Source: an uncultured Actinomycetes bacterium
GTDB taxonomy: Bacteria > Actinomycetota > Actinomycetes > Nanopelagicales > Nanopelagicaceae
NCBI GenBank assembly: GCA_903844585.1
Contig: CAIMUD010000028.1
Location: 1 to 6,786 of the forward strand
Reading direction: 5' to 3'
DNA: 6,786 bases
A program made the position numbers and the translations under genes. Below, one piece after another: positions 1 to 5,571 of this stretch. Below the pieces are notes generated by a model. That model did not search any database. It was not told the DNA's origin and saw only the letters and a list, made by a program, of their open reading frames with translations. Position 1 is the first letter of the stretch. Every line of letters begins with the position of its first letter.

Positions 1-107
1 AGCTGACCTGCAACGCCGTTGATATAAGCGGCGAAGATAAGTCCGGTTGCAATACCAGGACCGATAGCTGCGAGGCCAAAACCGACCAGGTTGAGTGTGC
101 CTGTCAT
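1..107 (-). CDS. atpE: ATP synthase Fo subunit c, N-terminal part (cut by window edge)
   Basis: This is the proteolipid that forms the proton-carrying c-ring of the Fo motor in the cytoplasmic membrane. Only the first 35 codons are in the window. They start with [20 protein letters not shown] and give the glycine-rich first transmembrane helix typical of actinobacterial subunit c (the GLAAIGPGI stretch), followed by the start of the cytoplasmic polar loop. The ATG is preceded by AAAGG at 8 bases (positions 116-120). The gene begins 27 bases after the atpB stop, as expected in an atp operon. The helix 2 carboxylate that binds the proton lies outside the window. The loop reads V-A-G-Q-L where the family has A-R-Q-P; the arginine and proline are among the most conserved residues of the protein (see findings). 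Identification is secure from the helix and the position after atpB. Confidence 0.93.
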   Translation of the reverse strand, partial: MTGTLNLVGFGLAAIGPGIATGLIFAAYINGVAGQ

Positions 108-134
108 TTTTCTTACCTTTCGTTAGTTTCTTAC

Positions 135-923
135 TTAGTGCTCGTCGGCAAGGGCGCCGGCGATGTAGAGAGCGGTCAACAGAGTAAAGATGTACGCCTG
201 AAGACATTGGACCATGAATTCGAAGAAGGTCAACACAATGCCAATTCCGAAGGCAAATGGGCTGATCAACTTCAAACCAATCACACCTGAGAGGAGATGC
301 TCTCCTCCCAAAATAAAGACGAGCAACAGTAAGTGGCCCGCAAACATATTGGCAAATAGACGAAGTGAAAGTGTTAGTGGGCGGACCAAGAAGAATGTAA
401 GGATTTCAAGCGGAGTAATCAAAATGTATGCCGCCTTTGGCACACCAGGCATAAACATGATCTCCTTGATGTACTTGTAGATTCCCTGCTTTTTGATTCC
501 GACATAGTGAAAAACAAAGAAGGTAAAGAGGGCAAGTACATAGGCAAATCCAACGTGGGACATCGCCGGGAATTGAAGAAGCGGCACGATTCCGAAGAGA
601 TTGTTTACGAGAATAAAAGTAAAGAGAGTAAATAGGTAAGGCACGAATCGCATAAAATCGTGGCCAATTACATCGCGAGCCAGTCCATCACGAACAAATG
701 CATAAACGCTTTCACCAGCAAATTGGAGCTTCGTTGGAACAATTGCTGCCTTACGTGAGGCTGCAATAAAGAAAACTGAAATAACAACGACTGAGAGAAA
801 AACTAGAAAAATTGGTTTTGTTGTGTAGATGTTGTCGCCAAAAATCGGAGGTAGCTCGAAGTCTTTGGCACTTGGCGGGACGAAGCCTTCGCCTTCAGCG
901 CCTGAGAGAACTAACCTGAACAC
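135..923 (-). CDS. atpB: ATP synthase Fo subunit a
   Basis: Subunit a is the membrane stator that holds the two proton half-channels against the c-ring. The 262-residue product has several hydrophobic helices and the family signature in the last third: SLRLFANMFAGH contains the essential stator arginine (residue 188, equivalent to E. coli aR210), and QAYIFTLLTALYI near residues 242-254 is the conserved last helix. A short N-terminal segment (residues 1-35, with the acidic and proline-rich stretch FELPPIFGDN) precedes the first helix, as is usual for actinobacterial AtpB. The start is GTG, chosen because AGGAG lies 5 bases upstream and no ATG is better placed. The stop is TAA. It is followed closely by atpE and preceded by two small AtpI/AtpZ-type membrane proteins, so it is the first structural gene of the ATP synthase operon here. 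Confidence 0.97.
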   Translation of the reverse strand: MFRLVLSGAEGEGFVPPSAKDFELPPIFGDNIYTTKPIFLVFLSVVVISVFFIAASRKAAIVPTKLQFAGESVYAFVRDGLARDVIGHDFMRFVPYLFTLFTFILVNNLFGIVPLLQFPAMSHVGFAYVLALFTFFVFHYVGIKKQGIYKYIKEIMFMPGVPKAAYILITPLEILTFFLVRPLTLSLRLFANMFAGHLLLLVFILGGEHLLSGVIGLKLISPFAFGIGIVLTFFEFMVQCLQAYIFTLLTALYIAGALADEH

Positions 924-928
924 ACAAA

Positions 929-933
929 CTCCT
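929..933 (-). promoter_or_regulatory. Ribosome binding site of atpB (GTG start)
   Basis: AGGAG on the minus strand stands 5 bases before the GTG at 921-923. It supports a GTG start for subunit a, because no ATG in frame is similarly placed. Confidence 0.7.
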
Positions 934-954
934 ATTGGCTATCAGAAAAGATTG

Positions 955-977
955 GGTTGCTGTAAATCAGGGCAACC
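955..977 (-). promoter_or_regulatory. Inverted repeat upstream of atpB, possible RNA hairpin
   Basis: On the minus strand GGTTGC and GCAACC form a perfect 6-base stem around an 11-base loop. The sequence after it reads CAATCTTTTCTG, a weak T-rich stretch. It could be a weak terminator, attenuator or mRNA-stabilising hairpin between atpZ and atpB. The stem is short and the T-tract poor, so a strong terminator is unlikely, and this would be an odd place for one inside the operon. I found no convincing -35/-10 pair in the same gap. Confidence 0.3.
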
Positions 978-990
978 TTATGTGGAAATC

Positions 991-1032
991 CCCCACCTGT
1001 GAAATCCGGATTGCGGCACGGGCTAGGTGGGG
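991..1032 (-). promoter_or_regulatory. GC-rich inverted repeat just after atpZ, possible RNA hairpin
   Basis: CCCCACCT and AGGTGGGG are perfect 8-base complements separated by 26 bases, beginning 5 bases after the atpZ stop. The loop holds a smaller self-complementary TCCGGA. No T-tract follows (the next bases on the minus strand are GATTTCC), so it does not look like an intrinsic terminator. A role in processing or differential stability of the atp mRNA, letting atpB onward be expressed more than the genes before it, is an inference. Confidence 0.35.
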
Positions 1033-1036
1033 TCGG

Positions 1037-1228
1037 TCACTCCCTGCCAAAGCGAAGCCACACTAAATAAATCGCGCCGCCCATACCCACGAGCAAGCCG
1101 ATAAGAACCAAGTAGGTCGTCCCGAGCCACTTATCTAGCGCCCAGCCAGCCCCGCCCCAAAAGAGCAGTCCAGAAAGTAGGTAACCAAAGATCGTCCACA
1201 TTGCACTTTCGTCGCGGTTCTTTGCCAT
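1037..1228 (-). CDS. atpZ: AtpZ/AtpI-family small membrane protein of the ATP synthase operon
   Basis: The product has 63 residues and consists of a short charged N-terminus followed by two membrane helices (about residues 11-31 and 38-59) in a hairpin. The glycine-rich pattern GYLLSGLLFWGGAGWALDKW followed by LGT is typical of the AtpZ family (F1Fo ATPase gene 1 type), small proteins encoded at the head of atp operons and thought to help c-ring assembly or act as Mg/Ca carriers. The function is not settled even for well studied members. The ATG at 1226-1228 is chosen over an in-frame GTG at 1240, because GGAGG lies 5 bases before the ATG and the GTG would overlap that ribosome binding site. 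The stop is TGA, the only gene with an intact reading frame in the window that uses it. It sits between the atpI-like gene (28 bases away) and atpB (113 bases away). Confidence 0.85.
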   Translation of the reverse strand: MAKNRDESAMWTIFGYLLSGLLFWGGAGWALDKWLGTTYLVLIGLLVGMGGAIYLVWLRFGRE

Positions 1229-1233
1229 TGGTT

Positions 1234-1238
1234 CCTCC
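1234..1238 (-). promoter_or_regulatory. Ribosome binding site that fixes the atpZ start
   Basis: GGAGG on the minus strand is 5 bases before the ATG at 1226-1228. An upstream in-frame GTG at 1238-1240 runs into this motif, so the shorter 63-residue product is preferred to a 67-residue one. Confidence 0.75.
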
Positions 1239-1256
1239 ACTAGCTATTTCTGGAAT

Positions 1257-1673
1257 TTATTTATCTGAAGACGGTAATGGTAGATGAGTTTTTAACTTGA
1301 GATAACTAGCAATTTCTCCCCCAAGCCACGCTGCTGTAAGCACAATTGCAGTCGCCCCAAAGCTAAGTCGATCAATTGCTTCGCGTGAAGTGTATTGCGC
1401 CAGCGCCCACAGAAAAAGTCCCAGGAAGAAAAGTTTCGCAAAATACGAGAAAAGGGCAAGTGCCATTGTGCTGATGGGATCCAAATTTCTAGATATTTTC
1501 GAAACAAATATATGAACTACAAAATAAATCAAGACTATTAATTGCGCTAGCAAAGCTCCATAAAACCCAGATTTTCCTTTCGCTAGCGAAAAGGCGATTA
1601 CAGCAACAGCCCCCGCAGCAAGTGTCGGACGCAGCGCGCCACTAAGTAATTGTGATTCGTTGCTCTTAGACAT
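1257..1673 (-). CDS. atpI: AtpI-like membrane protein (ATP synthase protein I family)
   Basis: The 138-residue product has four predicted membrane helices (about residues 16-33, 36-58, 68-93 and 104-124), with short polar ends. This length and topology match the AtpI-type proteins that follow wecA/rfe and precede atpB in Streptomyces and Mycobacterium. Members are accessory to ATP synthase assembly; no catalytic motif is expected or seen. The ATG at 1671-1673 is used, which overlaps the wecA stop by 8 bases (ATGTCTAA) and so suggests translational coupling to wecA. An in-frame GTG at 1680-1682 would add three residues and overlap wecA by 17 bases, but neither start has a clear Shine-Dalgarno. 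The assignment rests on topology and position more than on sequence motifs, because this family is poorly conserved. Confidence 0.75.
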   Translation of the reverse strand: MSKSNESQLLSGALRPTLAAGAVAVIAFSLAKGKSGFYGALLAQLIVLIYFVVHIFVSKISRNLDPISTMALALFSYFAKLFFLGLFLWALAQYTSREAIDRLSFGATAIVLTAAWLGGEIASYLKLKTHLPLPSSDK

Positions 1674-2613
1674 TGCTGCCACTCATTGGATTAGAAAGGG
1701 ATTTAGATTTCCCGCGAGTAAATCGAATAGTAAAAGCAAGCATTGCGCCGGCAAAAAGTGAAGATACCCAGAGCGGTGCAAATGCAGAAACGGTCACCGG
1801 GAAGGCGATAGTGGCAGTCCACAAATACATAATTGCAGCGGTTCGAGTTTGAGTATTTCCAGCTCGCATAATGCGATGGTGGAGGTGTTCTTTATCTGAA
1901 GAAAATGGTGACTTACCTGCGACAAGTCGGCGAACAATTGCTAAACCAAGATCTATAAGTGGGATGGCCAACACTGCAAACGGTAGGAGCAATGGAAGAA
2001 GTGCGGGGCCCAGTTTCTCTGCTGTGATTGCATTTGGATCTACCTGACCGGTGAGTGTGATTGCAGAAGCAGCCAACATCAACCCAAGGAACATCGACCC
2101 TGAATCGCCCATAAAAATTCGAGCTGGATTGGTGTTGTGAGGCAAGAATCCCAAACACACGCCAACAGTTATCGCAGTGATAAGTGAAGGTGCACCTGCA
2201 CGACTAAAGCCATAAATTACTGCAAGGAGATATGCAAAAGCAAAGAAAGCAAGCGCCGAAATCGCAACGATTCCGGAAGCAAGTCCGTCCAGTCCATCGA
2301 TGAAATTAACAGCATTTATCGTTATTAGGACTATAAAAATGGTGACGAGTTGTCCAACACTTGGCGGAAGAGTTGTCACTCCATTAATCGGAAGCCACAA
2401 AACTTGAATTCCATATAGAAGGAGAATGCCCGCAGCCATTGATTGGCCTGCAAGCTTGGTAATTGCATCGAGTTCAAAACGATCATCTGCCATACCAAGT
2501 AGGACTAGAAATGTTCCAGCAAGAAAAATGCCCTGGGCTTCATGGCCAAAAGATTTACCTACAAGTGAAAGATGGCTCACGATAATAAATGTGAGCGTCA
2601 TTGCAATCCACAT
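1666..2613 (-). CDS. wecA: Polyprenyl-phosphate GlcNAc-1-phosphate transferase (WecA/Rfe/TagO), main part after an in-frame stop
   Basis: WecA is an integral membrane enzyme of the MraY-like superfamily that moves GlcNAc-1-phosphate from UDP-GlcNAc to a polyprenyl phosphate, the first lipid-linked step for cell wall glycopolymers. This 315-residue segment keeps the catalytic motifs: MADDRFELDAITK (residues 41-53, Mg-binding DD pair), NFIDGLDGLASG (103-114), NPARIFMGDSGS (162-173) and the cytoplasmic DKEHLHHR (240-247), between about ten hydrophobic helices. The same frame continues upstream for another 47 codons with an excellent WecA N-terminus, but a TGA separates the two parts. As written, this segment starts at an ATG that has GGAGG 7 bases before it, and lacks helix 1 and most of the PTPRxGG loop. 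Whether it is functional alone, restored by readthrough, or part of a pseudogene is undecided. The stop is TAA, overlapping the next gene. Confidence 0.85.
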   Translation of the reverse strand: MWIAMTLTFIIVSHLSLVGKSFGHEAQGIFLAGTFLVLLGMADDRFELDAITKLAGQSMAAGILLLYGIQVLWLPINGVTTLPPSVGQLVTIFIVLITINAVNFIDGLDGLASGIVAISALAFFAFAYLLAVIYGFSRAGAPSLITAITVGVCLGFLPHNTNPARIFMGDSGSMFLGLMLAASAITLTGQVDPNAITAEKLGPALLPLLLPFAVLAIPLIDLGLAIVRRLVAGKSPFSSDKEHLHHRIMRAGNTQTRTAAIMYLWTATIAFPVTVSAFAPLWVSSLFAGAMLAFTIRFTRGKSKSLSNPMSGSNV

Positions 2614-2620
2614 TGCAAGC

Positions 2621-2625
2621 CCTCC
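2621..2625 (-). promoter_or_regulatory. Shine-Dalgarno directly after the wecA in-frame TGA, possible restart site
   Basis: The minus strand reads TGA, GGAGGG, CTTGCA, ATG. GGAGG is 7 bases from the ATG at 2611-2613, which is good spacing, and it abuts the premature stop, an arrangement that would favour reinitiation by the terminating ribosome. The same bases also encode the conserved Gly-Gly-Leu-Ala of WecA, so the motif may be a by-product of codon choice and not an evolved signal. Confidence 0.45.
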
Positions 2626-2769
2626 TCAACGTGGAGTTGGAGTTGTGTGAATATCGCGTTTTCTAATTGCTGCAACAGCGCCAGATGAGATTGCCCAAGT
2701 GCGCACAAAAGGCGTAATCACATAACAAAGCGATGCCGCTAGGAAAAGTGTTACTAAATATTCACGCAT
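2626..2769 (-). pseudogene. wecA: 5' part of wecA, ended by an in-frame TGA at codon 48
   Basis: The 47 codons from the ATG at 2767-2769 encode MREYLVTLFLAASLCYVITP, then a basic segment containing AVAAIRKRDIHTTPTPR, then TGA. This is the usual actinobacterial WecA N-terminus: helix 1, then the cytoplasmic loop with the conserved R-x-R-D-x-H-x-x-PTPR. The frame continues after the TGA with GGLAMW, exactly as the family motif PTPR-x-GG-x-AM demands, so a single codon is at fault and there is no frameshift. A TGG tryptophan is the simplest ancestral codon (inference). The start lies 15 bases after the glyA stop, with GAAGG 10 bases before the ATG. With the downstream part the full gene would be 367 residues, a normal length for the family. 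Confidence 0.85.
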
Positions 2770-2784
2770 GCGTGGTTAACCTTC

Positions 2785-4050
2785 TTACGCTGTATAAATT
2801 GGGAAGCGTGCAGTAACTGCATGTACTTCAGATTTAATTCCGGCAAGCGCCTTCTCATCATCTGTGCGTATAGCGCGAGAGATAAGTGAAGCAATGACCT
2901 TCATCTCCTCGGTCCCCATTCCTTGCGTTGTTGTCGCTGGAGTTCCAACTCGTACACCGCTTGTAACCGAAGGTGCTTCTGGATCAAATGGAATTGAATT
3001 CTTATTAAGCACAATTCCAGCGATGCCACATCGTTCATCTGCAACTTTTCCATTTACACCAGTTGAACGAATATCAATGAGAGCCAAGTGAGTCTCGGTT
3101 CCACCTGAAACTGCGCGCATTCCTTCTGCTTCAAGGCAAGCAGCAAGAGATTTCGCATTCACAATGACATCTTTTGCATATTTTTGATAAGCAGGAGTCG
3201 CGCACTCAGCAAGAGCAACAGCTTTTCCTGCAACAGCAGACATGATTGGTCCACCTTGCATACCTGGGAAAACTGCTTTATCAATGGCAGCAGCGTGCTC
3301 TGCCTTAGTCAAAATCATTCCACCACGTGGGCCGCGTAGAACTTTATGTGTTGTAAATGAAACAATATCTGCGTAAGGCACAGGTGAAGGGATGGCCTTT
3401 CCAGCCACAAGGCCAATGAAGTGCGCCGCATCCACCCACATTATTGCTCCAACTTCATCACATATTGCGCGAACCTTGGCAAAGTCGATAAGGGATGGAT
3501 AAGCGGTGGCACCAGAACAAATCATCTTCGGCTTATGTTTAATAGCTAAATCACGAAGTTCGTCGTAATCGATGAGTTCGTTATCTTGGCGCACTCCGTA
3601 TGACTCGACGTTAAACCATTTACCCGAGAAGTTAACTTTAGATCCATGAGTTAAGTGGCCACCATGTGGAAGTGACATCGCAAGGACAGTGTCACCTGGT
3701 TTTGTAAATGCCTGATAGACAGCCACGTTTGCACTTGCTCCTGAGTGCGCCTGGACATTTGCATGCTCTGCACCAAAGAGTGACTTAGCGCGATCGATTG
3801 CAATTACTTCCGCCTTATCCACTTCTTCGCAACCGCCGTAGTAGCGCTTGCCCGGATAACCCTCTGCATATTTGTTGGAAAGAGTTGAACCAAGTGCTGC
3901 AAGTACCGCACGAGAAGTAAAATTCTCTGAAGCAATAAGTTGCAGGTTTGTTTGTTGGCGCTTTAACTCTGAAAGCAAGATTGCAGCAATATCTGGATCT
4001 TGTTTTGAGAGAAGGTTAAAGTCGGGGCCGTAGAAAGGTTCAGAAGTCAT
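2785..4050 (-). CDS. glyA: Serine hydroxymethyltransferase
   Basis: This cytosolic PLP enzyme interconverts serine and glycine with tetrahydrofolate and 5,10-methylene-tetrahydrofolate, supplying one-carbon units for purines, thymidylate and methionine. The 421-residue length is standard. Visible signatures are LIASENFTS (residues 38-46), the YAEGYPGKRYYGGCE substrate and folate region (61-75), the PLP-contacting VDAAH (206-210), the SFTTHKVLRGPRGG motif with the PLP-lysine at 236, and SGVRVGTPATTTQG (364-377) with the arginine that holds the substrate carboxylate. Nothing essential is missing. A small variation is GGPIMS at 266-271, where many homologues have a histidine instead of the serine. 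The start has only a weak ribosome binding site and lies 16 bases after the preceding stop. Its place between the Sua5-like gene and wecA resembles the arrangement in Streptomyces. Confidence 0.98.
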   Translation of the reverse strand: MTSEPFYGPDFNLLSKQDPDIAAILLSELKRQQTNLQLIASENFTSRAVLAALGSTLSNKYAEGYPGKRYYGGCEEVDKAEVIAIDRAKSLFGAEHANVQAHSGASANVAVYQAFTKPGDTVLAMSLPHGGHLTHGSKVNFSGKWFNVESYGVRQDNELIDYDELRDLAIKHKPKMICSGATAYPSLIDFAKVRAICDEVGAIMWVDAAHFIGLVAGKAIPSPVPYADIVSFTTHKVLRGPRGGMILTKAEHAAAIDKAVFPGMQGGPIMSAVAGKAVALAECATPAYQKYAKDVIVNAKSLAACLEAEGMRAVSGGTETHLALIDIRSTGVNGKVADERCGIAGIVLNKNSIPFDPEAPSVTSGVRVGTPATTTQGMGTEEMKVIASLISRAIRTDDEKALAGIKSEVHAVTARFPIYTA

Positions 4051-4066
4051 GGCCGAAGCCTAATCG

Positions 4067-4708
4067 CTATGGCAGAGAAATCGAAGGCACGACAGACACA
4101 AGCTGATCACCCGATACCGCACCAATACGCAGAGCGCGAGTGCCATCTTCATCACATTGAACAACCGTCGACTGCAAAGTTGGAGATATAACTCCTGCGT
4201 CAAAAATTAGTGCGACTTCATTTTCGCCAAATTCAATCTCAGCAGAATCTAAAATTGTGGCCGACCTAGCAACGGCGGCACTTGCGACAGCCAGTGGTCC
4301 TGATTCTTGTAGGAGAGTATGAACAAAACCGAGGGTTGGAACACGAACGTTAATTTGATCGAGCTTTTGTCCATCTCCTAAATCCCAATTCAAACCTAGT
4401 TGAGGTTTGACTGTGAGGGATAGTTGGCCTGGCCAAAAATTTTCGATGAGTTTTTGGGTATCACTTGTCACATTACGTGCAACTCCCTCGAGAGTTTTAG
4501 CTGTTGGAATTAACACTTGCGCAACTACTCCGAGCGCATCTCCACGTAAGACATGAAGGGCACGAACAGCATCATGAAAGAAAGCATCAGCTAATAAGAC
4601 ATATCCGTTTTCCATCGGTGCAACAATTACATAGCCATCACGAATTGCTTTCACCGCGCGAGAAATACTCTCGGCGCCATAACCGCTAGATATATCTACT
4701 CTTGGCAT
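4067..4708 (-). CDS. YrdC/Sua5-domain protein with degenerate active site
   Basis: Normal family members (TsaC/Sua5/YwlC) make threonylcarbamoyl-AMP from threonine, bicarbonate and ATP, the first step of the t6A tRNA modification. The 213-residue product keeps the fold markers: an N-terminal A-V-x-A-I-x-x-G-Y segment (18-26), NFWPGQLSLTV (90-100), LNWDLGD (106-112), INVRVP (119-124), SGPLAVAS (136-143) and DAG...STVV (170-183). From memory it aligns without gaps to mycobacterial Rv1301 over the central region. The catalytic signatures are nevertheless gone. The expected PTDTVYG reads PMENGYV (31-37), the KxR nucleotide-binding motif reads R-G-D (55-57), and SAN-x-SG reads SAAVAR (143-148). 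Its location after prfA and prmC is exactly that of actinobacterial sua5. The ATG overlaps the prmC stop (TAATG), with GAAGG 7 bases upstream. The stop is TAG. I infer a pseudoenzyme or altered function, not an ordinary TsaC. Confidence 0.85.
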   Translation of the reverse strand: MPRVDISSGYGAESISRAVKAIRDGYVIVAPMENGYVLLADAFFHDAVRALHVLRGDALGVVAQVLIPTAKTLEGVARNVTSDTQKLIENFWPGQLSLTVKPQLGLNWDLGDGQKLDQINVRVPTLGFVHTLLQESGPLAVASAAVARSATILDSAEIEFGENEVALIFDAGVISPTLQSTVVQCDEDGTRALRIGAVSGDQLVSVVPSISLP

Positions 4709-5571
4709 TAGCGCGCCTTCACTGCGCTCGTCCAGCGAGGACGATTAGTTAAATCTTTATGTTGCGATACATCAATGAAATCCTTTGCCAGCAGCGCAGC
4801 GATGGAATCGCCTTGCACTTCTGTGTGTTCGATTGCAAGGACTCCCCCGCTCTTTAACAGCCTGCTGGCGGCGGCAATAAAAAGTGCTGGAGTCTCCATT
4901 CCAGTCACGCCGCCATACAGAGCAACACTTGGTTCGTGTTCGGCAACATCTCGTGGAAGTGGCTGTGCATCTGGAATGTATGGAGGGTTAGCAATAACGA
5001 TGTCGCACTTAACTCCAGGTAAGGCATCAGAAACATCCGACTCAACAATGCGTACATTCTCGCTAATTGCCGCAACATTCTTTTTGAGCCAGAAGATTGC
5101 TTCTGGACTGTTCTCGACGGCAATAACTCTAGATTTTGGAGCCTCTGTTGCAATGGCTAGCGCAAGGGCTCCAGAACCAGACCCCAAATCAATCACACTT
5201 ACTTCGCCATCACGATCTGAAAGATTTGTGATGTGTGTGAGTACAGCTTCTACAAGTAATTCGGATTCAGGCCTTGGTACAAGTACCCCTGGGCCAACTT
5301 CTATTTCCAAATGTCTGAAGTAGGCAATTCCAGTTAAGTACTGGAGTGGTTCGTGGTTTACTCGCCGCGAAATTAGTTTTGCGAATGTATCTTCGATAAT
5401 TCCAAAATCGCCCAAAGATTTAAGCGATTCATCTAGTTTTACTGGATTATGTAATTCCATTCGCGAAAGACCGACTACATAGGCAAAGAGATGTTCAGCA
5501 TCAATCTCATTTATCCCAGCAGCAGATAAGCGCTCTTTGGCGCTTCTTAGAATCTGCTTAATCTCTTGCAT
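4708..5571 (-). CDS. prmC: Peptide chain release factor N5-glutamine methyltransferase
   Basis: PrmC (HemK) uses S-adenosylmethionine to methylate the glutamine of the GGQ motif in release factors, which raises their termination efficiency. The 287-residue protein has the helical N-terminal release factor binding domain (about 1-90), the GVLVPRPESELLVE linker (95-108), the SAM-binding DLGSGSGALALAIA (128-141), an acidic residue at the end of strand 2 (VIAVENS, 149-155) and the catalytic NPPY (195-198). All expected residues are present. The start codon shares one base with the prfA stop (TAATG) and has no clear Shine-Dalgarno, so translation is probably coupled to prfA, whose product is its substrate. 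It ends with TAA, again overlapping the next start by one base. Confidence 0.97.
   Translation of the reverse strand: MQEIKQILRSAKERLSAAGINEIDAEHLFAYVVGLSRMELHNPVKLDESLKSLGDFGIIEDTFAKLISRRVNHEPLQYLTGIAYFRHLEIEVGPGVLVPRPESELLVEAVLTHITNLSDRDGEVSVIDLGSGSGALALAIATEAPKSRVIAVENSPEAIFWLKKNVAAISENVRIVESDVSDALPGVKCDIVIANPPYIPDAQPLPRDVAEHEPSVALYGGVTGMETPALFIAAASRLLKSGGVLAIEHTEVQGDSIAALLAKDFIDVSQHKDLTNRPRWTSAVKAR

Noticed and set aside
214..480. Plus-strand open frame opposite atpB
   Set aside because: It is antisense to conserved transmembrane coding sequence and its polar, lysine-rich composition is the expected complement of hydrophobic codons.
1292..1507. Second minus-strand open frame inside the atpI-like gene
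   Set aside because: It is a shifted-frame shadow with no family resemblance, while the main frame gives a coherent four-helix protein.
2626..2628. TGA in wecA as a selenocysteine codon
   Set aside because: WecA family members have no known selenocysteine or cysteine at this position and I see no SECIS-like hairpin directly after it; a tryptophan codon change is simpler.
2761..2772. Perfect palindrome CACGCATGCGTG over the wecA start codon (about 2763-2774)
   Set aside because: A 12-base perfect palindrome is expected about once or twice by chance in a window of this size, and it has no loop or partner repeat to suggest an operator.
4775..5323. Long plus-strand open frame (182 codons) opposite prmC
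   Set aside because: It lies wholly antisense to a well supported prmC, is serine/alanine/proline-rich like a mirror frame, and has no recognisable domain or ribosome binding site.
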